Origin: Eunapius fragilis
Taxonomy: Eukaryota > Porifera > Demospongiae > Spongillida > Spongillidae
Reading direction: 5' to 3'
Assembly: GCA_963681505.1 (NCBI GenBank)
Contig: OY811971.1
Coordinates: forward strand, 20,634,250 to 20,698,249
Length of the DNA stretch: 64,000 nt
A program made the position numbers and the translations under genes. The notes under the pieces are model-generated. The model searched no databases and was not told the origin of the DNA. It saw only the letters and a list, made by a program, of their open reading frames with translations. This document shows positions 30,620 to 43,527 of the stretch, one piece after another; position 1 is the first letter of the stretch; every line of letters starts with the position of its first letter.

Positions 30620-32377
30620 GCACCTCCTGGGGGGAGGTTACCAGTTGGCCATGTCACTTTGCTCCATCCTCATCCTTCTGCCTTCTCCAGCCAAGGTATA
30701 GTGATAAACCCCCTTGAAAAAAAGAAATTTGTTTTTTTTTTAAACCCCACCCATCACCTCCCTCACATGAGGGTAGTGGTATGTTACGTGGCTGTGTGCA
30801 AGTGTTGGGATATAGGAGGGAGGGAGGTCTGGTCTTCTCTGTGTGTGCTGTGGTTGTGTGGAGATCTACAGTTGTATATGACAGTGTGCGTCATACCCTG
30901 TGCATTGTACCATATATGGATGTGTATGTCATGCCCTATATGGATATGTACACCGTACCCATATTTGGATAAAAATTGCAAATTTGTGTACATAAATCTT
31001 TGGTGTCCCAAATACAGCCCTTTAAATGACACAATTATTACTTTCTGCCAACGTTTTGCATGTGTCATGATGCACACATTCCAGTACATCTTATTACTTG
31101 ATGTGCCCCCTCTGGTTGTAGGTGTGGCTGGGAGGGGGAGAAGGAGAGGAGAGGCAAGGGTGCACGTGGCCATCCCCAGGGGGTGCGGCCTCACTACGTC
31201 TGCTCATTTGGTGTTCCTACATCAGCCGATGTGGCTGGTTCTCTGAAGGCGTGTTCCCTACCCACACACACTGTGGAGGAACTCACCCGAATACGTGTGC
31301 TAAATGTTGGCAGAGATGCTAAGACTGTGACATGATTTGCATTGCATAACACATTTGTATTGGAAGTAATAATAAATAATGTATATATATCTACCAGACT
31401 TTTACATCCGGCTGAAGCTTCATTCTCTCAAGGCCATACACAGCCATGGCTGGCATAGCTTACGTTGTCTCGTACCCAGACCTGCGCACGTCACTGTATG
31501 ATCATCATTGTACCAGCTGGTGTGAGTAGGCCTTCTCTACGGGATTCACTTTATAACGTGCTCGCGAGCATTAGTTAGTCTGTTGTTCTCTTCTGAAATT
31601 GGTTACACCAAAGAAATCTTGTGCAGGCTAGTGCATTGATGCTTTGGAAGCGAAGAAGTGGCTTACTGTAAGCATGGTAGGTGTAACGGCCCAGGTATGA
31701 GATATCAAGCCCTATATCACGGCTGTTTCGCATGGACATTATAATGTCTGTCTGCGCAAGCATCACGTTCCACAGGGGTAACGTAACCATGCATATGGTC
31801 CCAATAATTAAGTTTTGAAAAATTAATACACATTGTAATTGATTAAAACTGATCAGTTGTCTTATTCAGAGTTTGGAATTTCATTGTTTCCTGATATCAG
31901 ACCACATATTGGGACCCCTCTTTCTGACTGCAAACTACAAAGTGACATGTAGGCAGACTGCATGTCACACAGTAGTAGTGTCCATTGTTGTCCTCCTTGA
32001 GAATACGGACACATACTTCCTCCTGCTCAACAGTGCATGTTTTGAATCGTACTGGTAAATCATCGTGCCATCGATTTCAACAGAGAATAGCTTAAATAAC
32101 GGTGACAAGCGGCGATGAACGCAACGTCCAAAAAAAAAGAAAGAGCACCTGGTTGGGTCAACTGGCTAGGTCACCTGGTTGTGCTCATCACTTCATTCAC
32201 TTCCCTGCCAAATTGTTTTATGAACACGTAAATATTACGTTGCATGCAAATGTACTGAACTTGGTACATAGCAGTACACGTGTGTGTGGTCTTGCATGTG
32301 TAGTGAGGTATGAATTTACAGACCCCTGCGCTCACCCCCTCCCCCCCCCCCCCCCGTCATTGGTGTGCTTCATTTAG

Positions 32378-32582
32378 AATCGAGTACTGGGACTCCACAT
32401 CCTGGGGTCCAAATGCCAGCGAGATCACCCAGGGATACGGGGTAGCCGTACGTCTGAGGGTGACCAAGGAGGACTTTGATGCCACCATAGGCATCCACCC
32501 CACCTGCTCCGAGCAGTTCACCACCCTCACCGTCTCCAAGAGCTCTGGTGATGACATGAGCGCGTCTGGATGCTGAGGTTAA
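32378..32582 (+). pseudogene. Third copy of the terminal reductase exon, frameshifted
   Basis: This copy of exon 10 keeps the acceptor TTTAG and the ending TGC TGA GGT TAA. It carries one extra G (CTGGGGTCC for CTGGGTCC) near its start, making it 205 nt and out of frame. Only this exon is present because the copy starts within intron 9. Confidence 0.85.
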
Positions 32583-33418
32583 GCACCTTCTGGGGGGAGG
32601 TTACCAGTTGGCCATGTCACTTTGCTCCATCCTCATCCTTCTGCCCTCACCAGCCAAGGTATTGTGATAAACCCCATGAATCATTTTTTTTTAAACCCTG
32701 CCCATCACCTCTCTCACTTGAGGTTAGTGGGATGTTACATGTACATGGCCCATGTGCAAGTGTTGGGATATACATGTAGGAGGGATGGAGGTCTGGTTTG
32801 TCTGGCAGTGTGCATCATACCCTGAGCATTGTACCATATATGGATGTGTATGTCATGCCCTATATGGATATGTACACCGTACCCATATTTGGATAAAAAT
32901 TGCAATATCTGCAAATTTGTGTACATAAAACTGTTGTGTCCCAAATACAGCCCTTCTAACGACACAATTATTACTTTCTGCCAACGTTTTGCATGTGTCA
33001 TGATGCACACATTCCAGTACGTCTTATTACTTGATGTGCCCCCTCTGGATGTAGGTGTGGCTGGGAGGGGGAGAAGGAGAGGAGAGGCAAGGTGCACGTG
33101 GCCATCCCCAGGGGGTGCGGCCTCACTACGTCTGCTCATTTGGTGTTCCTACATCAGCCGATGTGGCTGGTTCTCTGAAGGCGTGTTCCCTACCCACACA
33201 CAAAGTGGAGGAACTCACCTGATGACCCGAATACGTGTGCCAAATCATAGATAGTATACTATCTATGGCCAAATGTTGGCAGAGATGCTATGACTGTGCA
33301 CATTTGTATTGGCAGTAGTTGTATAAATCTACCCGACTTTTGCATCCGGCTGAAGCTTCATTCACACCCAGCAGGGGCGGCGGAAGAGGGGGGGGGGGGG
33401 GGGGCAAGGGGGGCTTTA

Positions 33419-33450
<32 letters not shown>

Positions 33451-33585
33451 ATATGTATTTGAGGGGGCTCAGCCCCCCCAAATTTAGCGATCGATCGGAC
33501 GATGATATGCTGCCGTATATAAGTACATGCACTCCATTAGTATGTCTAATGTACCAGGCGTCCTCACGGGGGTACATTTGTCTAC

Positions 33586-33816
33586 AGGCTGGTTCACAAG
33601 TTCACGCACGTCACCGCGACGCGACGCAATGCGACGTCGCAGGAATAGAAAAATTTCTATTCCTGCGACGCGATGCAACGTCGCAGCGATAAACCACACC
33701 TAAACCACGCCCGATACTGGTACGTTATTAAAAATTGACGGCCGAGCCCAGAGCAGAACTTTTTTTCATTCATCGCGACGCATCGCGGGCTCTTGCGTCA
33801 TATTGTGAACCAGCCT
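33586..33816. mobile_element. 231-bp MITE, TAC target duplication
   Basis: Ends are AGGCTGGTTCACAA and TTGTGAACCAGCCT, flanked by TAC on both sides. The interior is rich in GCGACGC palindromes around a TCCTGCGACG core. The 3-bp duplication fits the PIF/Harbinger group, which is an inference. Confidence 0.75.
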
Positions 33817-33819
33817 TAC

Positions 33820-35960
33820 CGCTTTGTACAGTTATTCACGTTCTGCCAGTTTAACTTCCCTTTTACATTTGACAATGATGCTAGTCGTTTAGAGCTCGGC
33901 CCGAATTCCCAGGCTCTAATTCTTTTTTTCTGGTCCCAAGCTAGGCACTGGGGAATCTATGATGTTAGACCGTAAAATCCTAGACGTGAAATGAAAAAAT
34001 TTCTGTTCGCAATTTTAAACTTTTCTGTTGACAACATTTGGTAAAAACGATCTGGTAGCTTCATTCAGCTTGATTATGGCTTATCATGCATTCAGAACGA
34101 CTGCTGAATGCGTCAGCAATAGGCCAGACTAGTTTTTAAGCTTTAAAACACGCATCGTATTTCGTAAGTGTTGCTCAAATCGAATACAATTTTCTACCCA
34201 CGATTTTCGACTCTTAAACGCTGTGTCCCCTCCAAGGTAAGCATTCTCCCCTCTAGATACTTCATCCATCTATCCTTTTACGAAATTTTGTATAGATGAG
34301 TCCTAGCGCCGCGGTCCTTGTACGATGCGCCAGTTACTGAACATCATTGAACCAATACATCAAATGGTACTTTACACTAGGATCTTAAAAAACATTATGG
34401 CTAATATCTTAAATCATACCTATTGAGTTATCATCACTAAAAATATCAGAATTCCAATTTCAGACAGAACTTTCAGGGTCAAAACATTAATGCATCATCA
34501 GGATTAGGTTTTTGGCTTACAACTCAACAAATAGTTCGACTTAAGAGCTCATTTTTGATGCATAGATAACTCATTATAAGAGCTATATGTATGGAATGCT
34601 TGAACTCTTAAGTCCAATTCGTTTTGAAGATAGGCTTGTTTTTATAAGGATTTTGATATGACCGCTGCTTAGCATCACTATGGGCGATTTAATTCGACTT
34701 AAGAGATGGAAATCATGTCACACTACTCAGAGATCCCTAAAGTAGCCATATAATTTTTAATAATTTTTTGGACACTTGCTAACATTGATAAACATTGCAA
34801 CAAAAGCAGAAAAGGGAAAAATTTTAAAGAATTGCATTCAATGTTTGGATTCTTCAGTAAATGTATACGATACACGCGTGACGTCAGTGTTGGTGTGCGT
34901 GCTAGAGATAGCTATGTACGGCGAGTTTTTCGTTTCGAACGCCACGGGTTCTTTTCAGAACCATTGCAGCGTGGCATCCCAAATGAACCCTTTCAGTGAT
35001 GAACCAAGCTCTAGTGGAACAGGAGCCAAGAGACCGATCCGCAGGCGCGATATGAGTGCTTTATTGCTTTGCCATCGCCAATGAACTCGAGATCTGAAAT
35101 TCTCTGCTAGGTATATACTTAAATCACAGGTGATATGAGAATTTCACCAATGTATTATACAATGGGCATGTTGTAAAAATAAGCCATAAAGCAAAGTTAC
35201 CAAAACTAACAATTACATACTGCATGGACTATAGGTGAATCAGAAGAAGAAGGAATTGATAACACAATTACAGTTATTGAAATGCTCGTGGACTATTTAA
35301 ATGGTGATTTAGTGTTTGTTGAGGATGGAAATGATGTACCTCAATATTGAATAATAATATTATTGTGCTTGATTTTGTGCGTGTTTCATTGTTTGTCAAT
35401 TTTTATGTCAACAATTCGAAAAGATAAAAGTGAGGAAACTAAATGATGAGCCTTTTAAAAGTCTTCCCTATATCAGAATCACTTATGTGCAATGCTTGAA
35501 ATAAATATCTCCGGGTTACGCCTCGTTATAACACAACCGTCACAGTTTTTATTGCGATTACGCATTAACCGCTGTACTAAAAAAGTTGTCACTTTGAGGA
35601 TATGTATCTCTGGTATCGAATATGCTAGCGTGACGCAAGAAGTACTGTTAAACTCATCTTTTTTTGCTCTTTCTAATGATGGTAATATTATTATCCTCTG
35701 AGCATTTTTAAAAAAATTCCCCAGTACCTACCCAAGCAGACCGGCCCAAGCCAGAGCGTCAAAGTGATCGCGGTACGCGTAGTTAGTACAGAAGATTACA
35801 TAGAACCACGCATATCGCGATCTAATAGTTTCACTTTGAAACCGTGACTTGGGACCAAAGAAAAAGAATTATACCTTGGCAATTTCGGGCCAAGCTCTAA
35901 AGGACCTGTACAACGAGCATGCACTGTCAAATGTTCGTTGAACGTGGATAAATTTATTTT
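33820..35960. mobile_element. Nested element with about 100-bp imperfect inverted ends
   Basis: The stretch 33825-33935 (ACATTTGACAATGATG, TTTAGAGCTCGGCCCGAATT, CTGGTCCCAAG) matches in reverse complement 35840-35960 (GGGACCAAAG, TTTCGGGCCAAGCTCTAAA, GCACTGTCAAATG). The interior has no recognisable transposase. An open stretch at 34776-35084 encodes a Ser-rich, then basic peptide (SGTGAKRPIRRRDMS) of unknown nature. A related end lies at 56370-56590. Exact borders and target duplication are not resolved. Confidence 0.55.
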
Positions 35961-36003
35961 CTAAGCACTGGGGTAGGCAGATGTACCCCCCGAGATCGAG
36001 GAG

Positions 36004-38272
36004 CAGTGTTGCCGCGATTCTAATTATATCGTCGATTACGAATTAATGGATCGCAATTAGTATGCATCGTCGAGTCACTATATCGACGAATATTCATAGC
36101 TCATTAAATCGTCGATACACGAGCTAATCGACGATCTAATCAAAAATGGCTCCATAGGGCAGTGGCAATAGCAGTGTAGGGAATTTGCCTAGTAAACACT
36201 AAGCAGTAAGCTTATAATGATTGCACTGCAACTGTATTTGTTGTAAACAGATGTATGATGCTGTTAAAATGGCATCTTTGAACCATACAAAGTGCACGCG
36301 CGCACAGCTAGACCACGCGTACATAAGAAATAAACGAGTTTTGATCTCTTATGATGAAGTTGTAATACAATTACGGGAAATTTGTGACTTACAAAAGGAT
36401 TCATAAGTCTGCTAAATTTGCACGATTGTGTCGTAAAATAAGACTTGGTGAAGATGGCAGGGCAAAATCCGTCATCTTTTTCTCTGCTGTATGTTCTTTG
36501 TGGTTGAGAAAACACGCTCGGATGGTGCCGATGAGGCTGAAATAATGGCAAGGTACTTGCGAGCCAGAGCAGCAACGTGTGTATGCAGCCTGATGAGTTG
36601 TCCCGGCACCACATCAGAGTTTTTTTTTTTTTTTAATGGTTTATCAGTTTCAGGTTCATTGAGGTATCTATAAAAAGGGAATGTACTATGTGCACATGTA
36701 CACACATAAACACATACGCACATACACACCCATGCAAGTAAAAATGGCAAGCTAGTGACAACCATGGTAAAAAAGATTGTCACTGTCACGTTTTGCCAGC
36801 CTGTTACAACCTTTCACGAGGTTGAAGTCAGCCATATAAACCTTGTGGTGAAGTTGTTAATTAATATGCATCCACAAAACATATTAAGAACACAAAAGGC
36901 ACAAAAAGGACCATATTGCTGTGTTGCTTGTCATTGATAGATGTTATGATTCGACTCTGCAACAAACTTGTATTGCAATAAAGATATGAATGAAATGAAT
37001 TCTTCTTAAGATTTGATTGTAGCCCTGTGGATTAGCCTGATGATTCCAGGATGGACACGGTAGTGGGTGACTTGCTGTGGGAAAATATGGATCTATTATT
37101 TCATTTTTACAAATTGTGCAGCAATCTATGTACATACATGTACCTGCTGCATTTTCAAATGGTTTCCGAAGCTCAGGTGTAGTTGCATTTAGTCCACACT
37201 TAGATGTGACCGGTTTAGACAAACAGCGCCATGCACATGCATGAACCGCGGCTAGACTGAATTGAAGAACACTATAAAAATTGTAGTTGCAGGCTGTTAA
37301 CATAAATAACCAGAGCAGGTAAACGCTGTTGTGCTATTCCATCAGCTCTATAAATGACAATAATTGCAAATAACCAACCACCCCCCCCCCCCCCCCCCCC
37401 CCCCCCAGGACAGACTTGTAAATGCCTGCCCCCTGGACAAGCTTCTATTTTGTTTCCCCCCCCCCCCCCCCCCACACACTACCAATGGCCAGTGATAGCT
37501 ATACATTGTATGTAGGAATCACCTGTGTTCTTCATTGTGACTCCATCTGTTGTGATGGTTACTGAAGATGCCTTTGCAAGACTTTTCTTTAGCTGCACGG
37601 AAGGGTAATTATTATTAGAATCAGTTCAATATCTGATGAACCTACCAGGTCTTTCACCTCCTCATATTTAGTTTCAACTCTGAGGCAGTATAAGAACCTC
37701 GTGCGTGAGATTATTGAATAAACTGTCGAAAAGACCCCACACAATGGCATCCACTAATAGGTCATTTGATTCCTTCACGCTTTCCTCGCTAAAGTTAGGT
37801 GGCAAGCCAAAACATATCTCGGAGCTGCCAATGAGAGGCTTTGAAAGTTCTGGCCTGAAAAATCGTGCACCACACATCACCAAGAAGGAATAACAGCAAA
37901 CTAATTTGACGACTTATAGCAAGCACAGTTTCTTTTGGATGTGTTGTTCCGCGTGCACGTGACACAACGTTATGACACAGCTTACTTAACGGGAGGGGAA
38001 TCTTTCCTTCGCAGCAGGCTGCCGTTCTATTGTGAAGTGCTTCCACTCACAGCTTTGCTCATTCCTTGTGGTCGTACTGCTACATGTACAACACTCACTA
38101 CCCACACTCCCTTCAGACATTGTTATTTTAAGTGAGTGTCGCTATGAATAAAAGCGATATCGTCGAGCCTCGCCGATACCTACTTATTAAACATCGCCGA
38201 TTATCGATACCGGATGCGATACAGGATATGCATCGACGATCACGAGATCGTTTCCGGATCGCGGCAACACTG
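36004..38272 (-). mobile_element. hAT transposon with perfect 8-bp target duplication
   Basis: Ends are CAGTGTTGCCGCGAT (36004) and ATCGCGGCAACACTG (to 38272). TCGAGGAG flanks exactly on both sides (35996-36003 and 38273-38280). Subterminal regions are rich in ATCGTCGAT and related words, likely transposase-binding repeats. Coding traces lie on the minus strand. Confidence 0.92.
36264..36789 (-). pseudogene. hAT transposase C-terminal dimerisation fragment
   Basis: The minus strand reads YLNEPETDKP..., then ALARKYLAIISASSAPSERVFS and TTKNI, the classic hATC block (xLAIPASSxPSERVFS). It is preceded by unrelated Cys/Val-rich sequence and followed by a frame change. The N-terminal zinc finger and the first catalytic residues were not found in the rest of the element, so it is decayed or internally rearranged. 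Confidence 0.75.
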
Positions 38273-38605
38273 TCGAGGAGGTCCCGGTACATTAGACACT
38301 AATGCCACTGATGTTGCTATTGAATTCTCCACTACTAACGACGAACGCACCAGATACTTTGGTACTGTGCTTTGTAACGAAATTAATGTAGTCATGAATA
38401 TAATTATCGTTTCAGTTTAGCCCCCCCAAATATGATAAGCTTCCGCCAACCCTGCCCAGCCATATATTTACATGGCTGGCGTAGCCATAATTTTCTGCTC
38501 ACGTTGTCTCGTACCCAGACCTGCGTACGTCACTGTATGATCATCATAGTACCAGCGGGCGTGAGTAGGCCTTCTTTACGGCATTCGCTTTATAGTGTGC
38601 TCGCC

Positions 38606-39430
38606 AGTAGGCAGAGGCGGATCCAGGGTAACCAATTATTAATTAGTGGAGATACGACCAGGGGGTGGGTGCGGGAGGGGGATATGCCCGCGCGGAAGCT
38701 TTTGGTATAGCTATACGTTCAAAATGCGCTCTATTGCGGGACTGTGGATATATAATTAGAAGGACGAAAGGGAGGGGGGGGGGGCATGCATCTTTTGTAT
38801 ATAAGGGCCAAGCCCGCCATATCAGGACATGTTGCCAACCAATTACAAACTCAAAGCTATAACTACGTATACCACGCGGTACAATTACGGTAACAGCTAG
38901 CAAGCCCCCGGCGCTTAATAATTCGCCAAAATCATCTGTATAACCTTTACGATGCGTTTCACTGCTGTGCTTTGGCTAGCTGTGTTTGATATTGTAAAGC
39001 GTACACAGAAAAAAAAGAACGGGTCGAATCAAGTCTTGATTTCATACAGATCTAGAATTTTAAAATCTTCTGAAAGAGCATTGTGTGGTTGAACATCCAG
39101 AATCAGAGAGGTGTCATTTTTATGTGATGTTTTCTTCAATCACTCAATGAGTTCTAAATGATGACGAACTAACTTGTTAGTATCTTCAAAGGTCATTATG
39201 ATTCAATATGAGGTGATTTCTCCATATGAATAAGCATTTAATTCACTAATAGCATGCCAAAAGCATACAGCAATTAAAATAAAAGCATGCTAATTGTTCT
39301 ACAAATCCCATCGTGGCGTGCTTTCCTTGTCTCGATCACACTTATATCATTTGCGTTATCAGCTGCATGACTGCAAATGACATAATCAGTAGTGGGACCC
39401 ACATAATATTAGTATCACGTGCACCTCCGC
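38606..39430. other. Non-coding; another hAT-like end at 38612
   Basis: CAGAGGCGGATCCAGGG at 38612-38628 matches the wording of the hAT-like end at 58710-58978, but no partner end was found nearby. The copy-3 reductase flank stops here. A block at 39003-39115 resembles part of the MITE at 60312-60472. No gene was recognised. Confidence 0.5.
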
Positions 39431-39925
39431 TCAATGGCATGACAAGCTCTGCTCCTTTAGTGGGGACTTAAATAGACATGAAAAGAGGATGAAAATAGTT
39501 GACACATGTAAAAGAGCCTTACATTTGTTATTGCACAAACACAATCCAGCCTCGGAGCACGCGAATAGAGGTGTCGTTGGAATTGTCTCATTGGCGTCCC
39601 TCTTCCACGAGCAAGAGAACGAGCAGCCGCACCAAAACCAGCCGCAGCTACAACTAAGACCACAGCTCCCTCGTTCCTCACCAGTTAACCCTTGATAGTA
39701 CTTGCTAATACTTTGCTCAGCAATTCTAGCTTTAGCAACATCATCACAGCTGCTCTGAGCAGATATGCACTTGAAAAATTCCGCGGTCACTCCTGCGTTG
39801 CAATCATCATTGAAGTTACCAGAGCCTTTGACATCCAGAATAGAAGAACAGGTTTCGTTGCACCCATTCAGCGCAGCACTCGTATGCAGCAATGCAGCTA
39901 CGCATAGCAATATCAAGTAGTACAT
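39431..39925 (-). CDS. Small secreted Cys-rich protein
   Basis: The start ATG is at 39925 and the 164-codon frame ends at 39431. Residues 1-18 (MYYLILLCVAALLHTSAA) are a clear signal peptide. The mature part has CNETCSS, DDC, KCISAQSSC, then a dense Cys/Trp run (SCGLSCSCGWFWCGCSFSCSW). An in-frame G|GTGAGG near residue 82 is a possible splice donor, in which case the second half would be intronic and the protein would differ downstream. A TATA box lies about 60 bp upstream of the ATG. I do not recognise the family; the N-terminal half resembles generic small secreted proteins of invertebrates. It is probably expressed and exported. Confidence 0.6.
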   Translation of the reverse strand: MYYLILLCVAALLHTSAALNGCNETCSSILDVKGSGNFNDDCNAGVTAEFFKCISAQSSCDDVAKARIAEQSISKYYQGLTGEERGSCGLSCSCGWFWCGCSFSCSWKRDANETIPTTPLFACSEAGLCLCNNKCKALLHVSTIFILFSCLFKSPLKEQSLSCH

Positions 39926-39982
39926 TGTGTTGACAATTTGAGCCGCTTCTCGAACACAATGTACATGCGTCGCTCTTGATCG

Positions 39983-39990
39983 CTTATATA
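39983..39990 (-). promoter_or_regulatory. TATA box of the secreted Cys-rich gene
   Basis: On the minus strand GAGGTATATAAGCGATC places TATATAAG 58-65 bp upstream of the ATG at 39925, which leaves about 30 bp to a start site and a short 5' UTR. Spacing and wording are those of a canonical core promoter. Confidence 0.65.
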
Positions 39991-40685
39991 CCTCTCAAAC
40001 ACATATATCATCTAATAAATGCATATTCTATGCTTCGGCGCAGAAACATGCCCGCAGAATGACCTGCCTGCCACATTTATGTAACTCGCGGTTTATAGCG
40101 GCATAACTTTCAATTTATTGGCAAGGGTAGTAATTATAATACAATTATATAATATGTCAGATTTAAAGATTTTACGTCTTCATTATTGCCATAGAAGATC
40201 ACCCCGGCATCATTATGGGCAGTACTGAAAAATTGTTTTTGTATTTTTATTTCTTTAGAATCTTGAATAGGTAGAATAACTTGTTTGTTAATACAAATTA
40301 ATTTGTATGACTATACAGGTTGGACACACAAACTAAAAAACTACTGATGATGGATATTGAAATGAATGGAAATATTAAGATAAAAAGCCTTGCCAAAAAT
40401 CGTGGCCAATCTTGCAAAAGTTAATTTTGCCTTAAAAACACTTTGCAGGGTCAAACGATGTCTGCATAATCACTGAAAGATCACCTTTGAGATGATATTA
40501 GGAGCAGATTTTAGTGGCCTCTCCTAAACTGCATATCATATTACTTCACTGTATAACCTCCATTTCATTCTGTCCATGTGTGACCTGCGACCGTCTATAA
40601 GTTACGTACAAAATTTGTTAGATTAGTTTTCCATTAAGCTATCAACTTGCCCTTGTATGGTTTGTTTGCTACATGTGTCGTGCTC
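39991..40685. other. Non-coding upstream region
   Basis: AT-rich sequence without recognised exons or mobile-element ends; it presumably holds distal promoter sequence of the secreted Cys-rich gene. Confidence 0.4.
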
Positions 40686-40879
40686 AGAGAAGGTTGATGT
40701 GAATGATACGCATGATAACTGCCAGAACATACATTTGCGGTTATATACATGTCTGTAGTGGTAACACGGCACTGAAATCGTATAGGTTGATCTGCAAACG
40801 TCGTAAAGGAAGAAGACTACGAAAAAGATAACAGAAGGCTAAAAGGAGGAAAAGGAGGAGTAGGAGGGGGATGAGTGTT

Positions 40880-40953
40880 AGAGGAGGAGGAGGAGGAGGA
40901 GGAGGAGGAGGAGGAGGAGGAGAGGAGGAGGAGGAGGAGGAGGAGGAGGAGTA
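40880..40953 (+). repeat. (GGA)n microsatellite
   Basis: Near-pure GGA triplets in a GA-rich surrounding; Ser/Pro- or Glu-rich open frames across it are repeat artefacts. Confidence 0.9.
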
Positions 40954-42833
40954 GGAGGAAGAGGAGGGATGAGAGTTAGAGGAGAAGAGATGTAACAGCG
41001 GACAGAGAACATTGGTAATTTGTTTTAATAAGTCTTTTAGTCTAATTAGCACTATTGAAACCATGACATCAAATCAATTCATAAATAATCAGGACATTAT
41101 TCCAATGACCTCAACCCTTCAAGATTGCGATTCACAGAGGAAGAGCATGGCCAGCAGCATCCTCTGGTGCAGGTACTTGTTTTGTACAGAAGTTGAGGGT
41201 TCTCTTATGGTTTGTCTGCTTCATGTGCAGCTGGAAACTATTGTGCTAGTATGATGTGAATGATATGCACCATCACACCGAACACTATCATTGTGGTTAC
41301 ATACGCGTCTATGCAAGGTAACATTATAGTAACTGTGGCAACCACCACCACAACCATCATCCTAGACTCCTACCTCTATGAGACACAAAAATCTGCAGAG
41401 AGGTGATGGTGATCATGATCATGATCATAATCATTTCATGATCATCTTGTCCAACCTGCTGTTTGCGACATAACTGTATAGTGAATCCGCTTGTCCCAAG
41501 CTTGATTCTGGTAGCGAGTTCAACTGTGGGATATGCATCAGTAGAGAAGAAAGTTGTCAAAATGATTAAGAATGGCTGAATATGCACGTAACTTAGATGG
41601 GTGTGTATTCCCATGACTGGTGGTTGGAGAGAATAGTAATTGATAAATTCCAGCGTACCAGCAGGAGATAGGCAGTAGGCTTGGCAGTAGGCTCAACCTC
41701 CAGTGAAATCATATAGTGACGAAGGAGATGACACATGTATTATCTCTGGGTAGACTAAGCCTTAACTTGATGAGGAAAAATAATGCTAAGGCTATCCTTG
41801 CATAATACAGCTGGCTTGTTACCTGAACTATAATGCCTGTGTTCTGTATTATATATTGTATTGTTCACGATAGTATCTATATATCTGGTATGATGTAGAT
41901 GCAGAAGTGCATACATGTAATGAACGGCGCAGTGTTTCTCTTCTCACATAAGGTGACTAATAGAATGGTATGTTACTCCAATGACCTTATAGATTTTATC
42001 AAGTATAAGGCACTGAGTAATCGCAGCATCCTGTATGGAAAGGTACTTATTTATCAATTAAGTACTATTGTTAGCCGCCATAAGTTGAGGGTTCCCTTTT
42101 ATTGTTTATTATACATGTAGCTGGGAATTGTAGTGCTCCAGTGAAGTTTCGTGTGAATGATATGCACAGTCACAGCCGAACATATCTGCGGTTAGCCGAA
42201 CACTATAAGGTTACATAAACATGACTACAGCGGTTAACCGTATTGTAACCGTGGAATCCTTCAGCTGTTGTGTAAACGTACCTAAAGACATATGTTATGG
42301 GTAGGAAGAATATAGAAGTAGGTTAAGAGGAGGGAGATGGAGAAGGAGGAGAGAGGACATGCTTGAGAATGGAGCCTTGTTAAGTATTATATACAGTCAG
42401 ACTGGAGTAGATAGGTTGTATAGTAGGGACACGACCATAACCTCCTACATGTGCTCATTATTTATAGAGAGTTTTTCACACATAAGATGTCGTACAATTT
42501 GGATTAGATCATATCAATGGCCAGGACATTATTCCAGTGACCTAATTCTTGAATGATTCTCGATAGCATCAAGCAAGGCACTGAGGAACAATGCATGGCT
42601 GGTGGATTGCATATCACTGCTCAATTATGTACTAAAGACACCAGAAGTAGAGGGCTTCATTTCATGGCATGATTGTTTACTGTATGTGCAGCTGGGAACT
42701 GTAGCGCATCAGTGGAGTTTGATGTGAATGATATGCATGGTCACAGTTGAACATAACCTACATGTCAATGGTGGTTAACCATACCATAAACATGGGAACC
42801 TTGAAATTTAGGTTGCTGTGTAAACATAAAGGC

Positions 42834-42932
42834 CAGGAGGAGGAGGAGTAGGAGGAGGAGGAGGAGGAGGAGGAGGAGGAGGAGGAGGAGGAGGAGGAGA
42901 AGGAGGAGGAGGAGGTGGAGGAGGAGGAGGAG

Positions 42933-42964
<32 letters not shown>

Positions 42965-43034
42965 AGGGGAGAAGGAGGAGGAGGAAGAGAATGAAGAGGA
43001 AGAGGTAGTGGTGGAGGTGGAGGAGGAAAAGGAA
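42834..43034 (+). repeat. (GGA)n microsatellite, 200 bp
   Basis: Interrupted GGA/GAA triplets, purine-only on the plus strand over about 200 bp, sitting between two copies of the repeated module. Confidence 0.9.
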
Positions 43035-43401
43035 GAGGGAGGAGGACAAGACAGGGATGTCCTTGAAAATGGGGTCTTGGTAAGCTTGAATTATAAATCA
43101 AGGACTGGAGTAACATACAGCAGATTGTATAGTCGGGACAACCATAACCCCCATCTCATTATTTAAAGTGCTCTTTTTATACATGTTATGAATAGCTGAG
43201 TATTTTTCTCACTTAAGGTGTTGCGCAATTTGGTTTACATCATATCAATGGTCAGGAGAATATTCCAGTGGCATCAAGTAAGGCACTGAGAAATAATTCA
43301 TGGACTCAATTATGTCCTATTGTCACCAAAAGTTGAGGGTTTCCTATATGGTTTGTTTGCTATATGTATAGCTGCAAATTGTACTGCTTCGGCAAAGTTT
43401 T

Positions 43402-43527
43402 CAGAGGTGGATACAGAGGGGGGTTGAGATGCAATTTTTACCGTATATGGACTCATTGTCAATAATGCCATATGTCGTCAAAATCGATCATGAATATAAT
43501 CTCAACCCCCCTCTGTATCTGCCACTG
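43402..43527. mobile_element. 126-bp MITE with hAT-like ends
   Basis: Ends are CAGAGGTGGATACAGAGG and CCTCTGTATCTGCCACTG, an inverted pair extending about 28 bp. It interrupts one copy of the repeated module between AGTTTT and ATGATATTCATGGTCACAG. No clean target duplication is visible. Confidence 0.7.

Larger units (their letters stand above)
33372..38454. mobile_element. Outer hAT-like element with 5-bp target duplication, host of a transposon nest
   Basis: The ends are CAGGGGCGGCGGAAG (left) and, reverse-complemented, CAGGGTTGGCGGAAG (right). CCCAG flanks both sides (33367-33371 and 38455-38459). The right flank continues the third copy of the reductase 3' region, and the matching uninterrupted sequence in copies 1 and 2 confirms this as an insertion. 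Subtracting the three elements inside leaves only about 0.4 kb with long G/C runs, so the outer element was probably itself a small non-autonomous one. Confidence 0.78.

Noticed and set aside
42765-43166. Poly-Glu, poly-Pro and poly-Leu frames
   Set aside because: Products of the GGA microsatellite.
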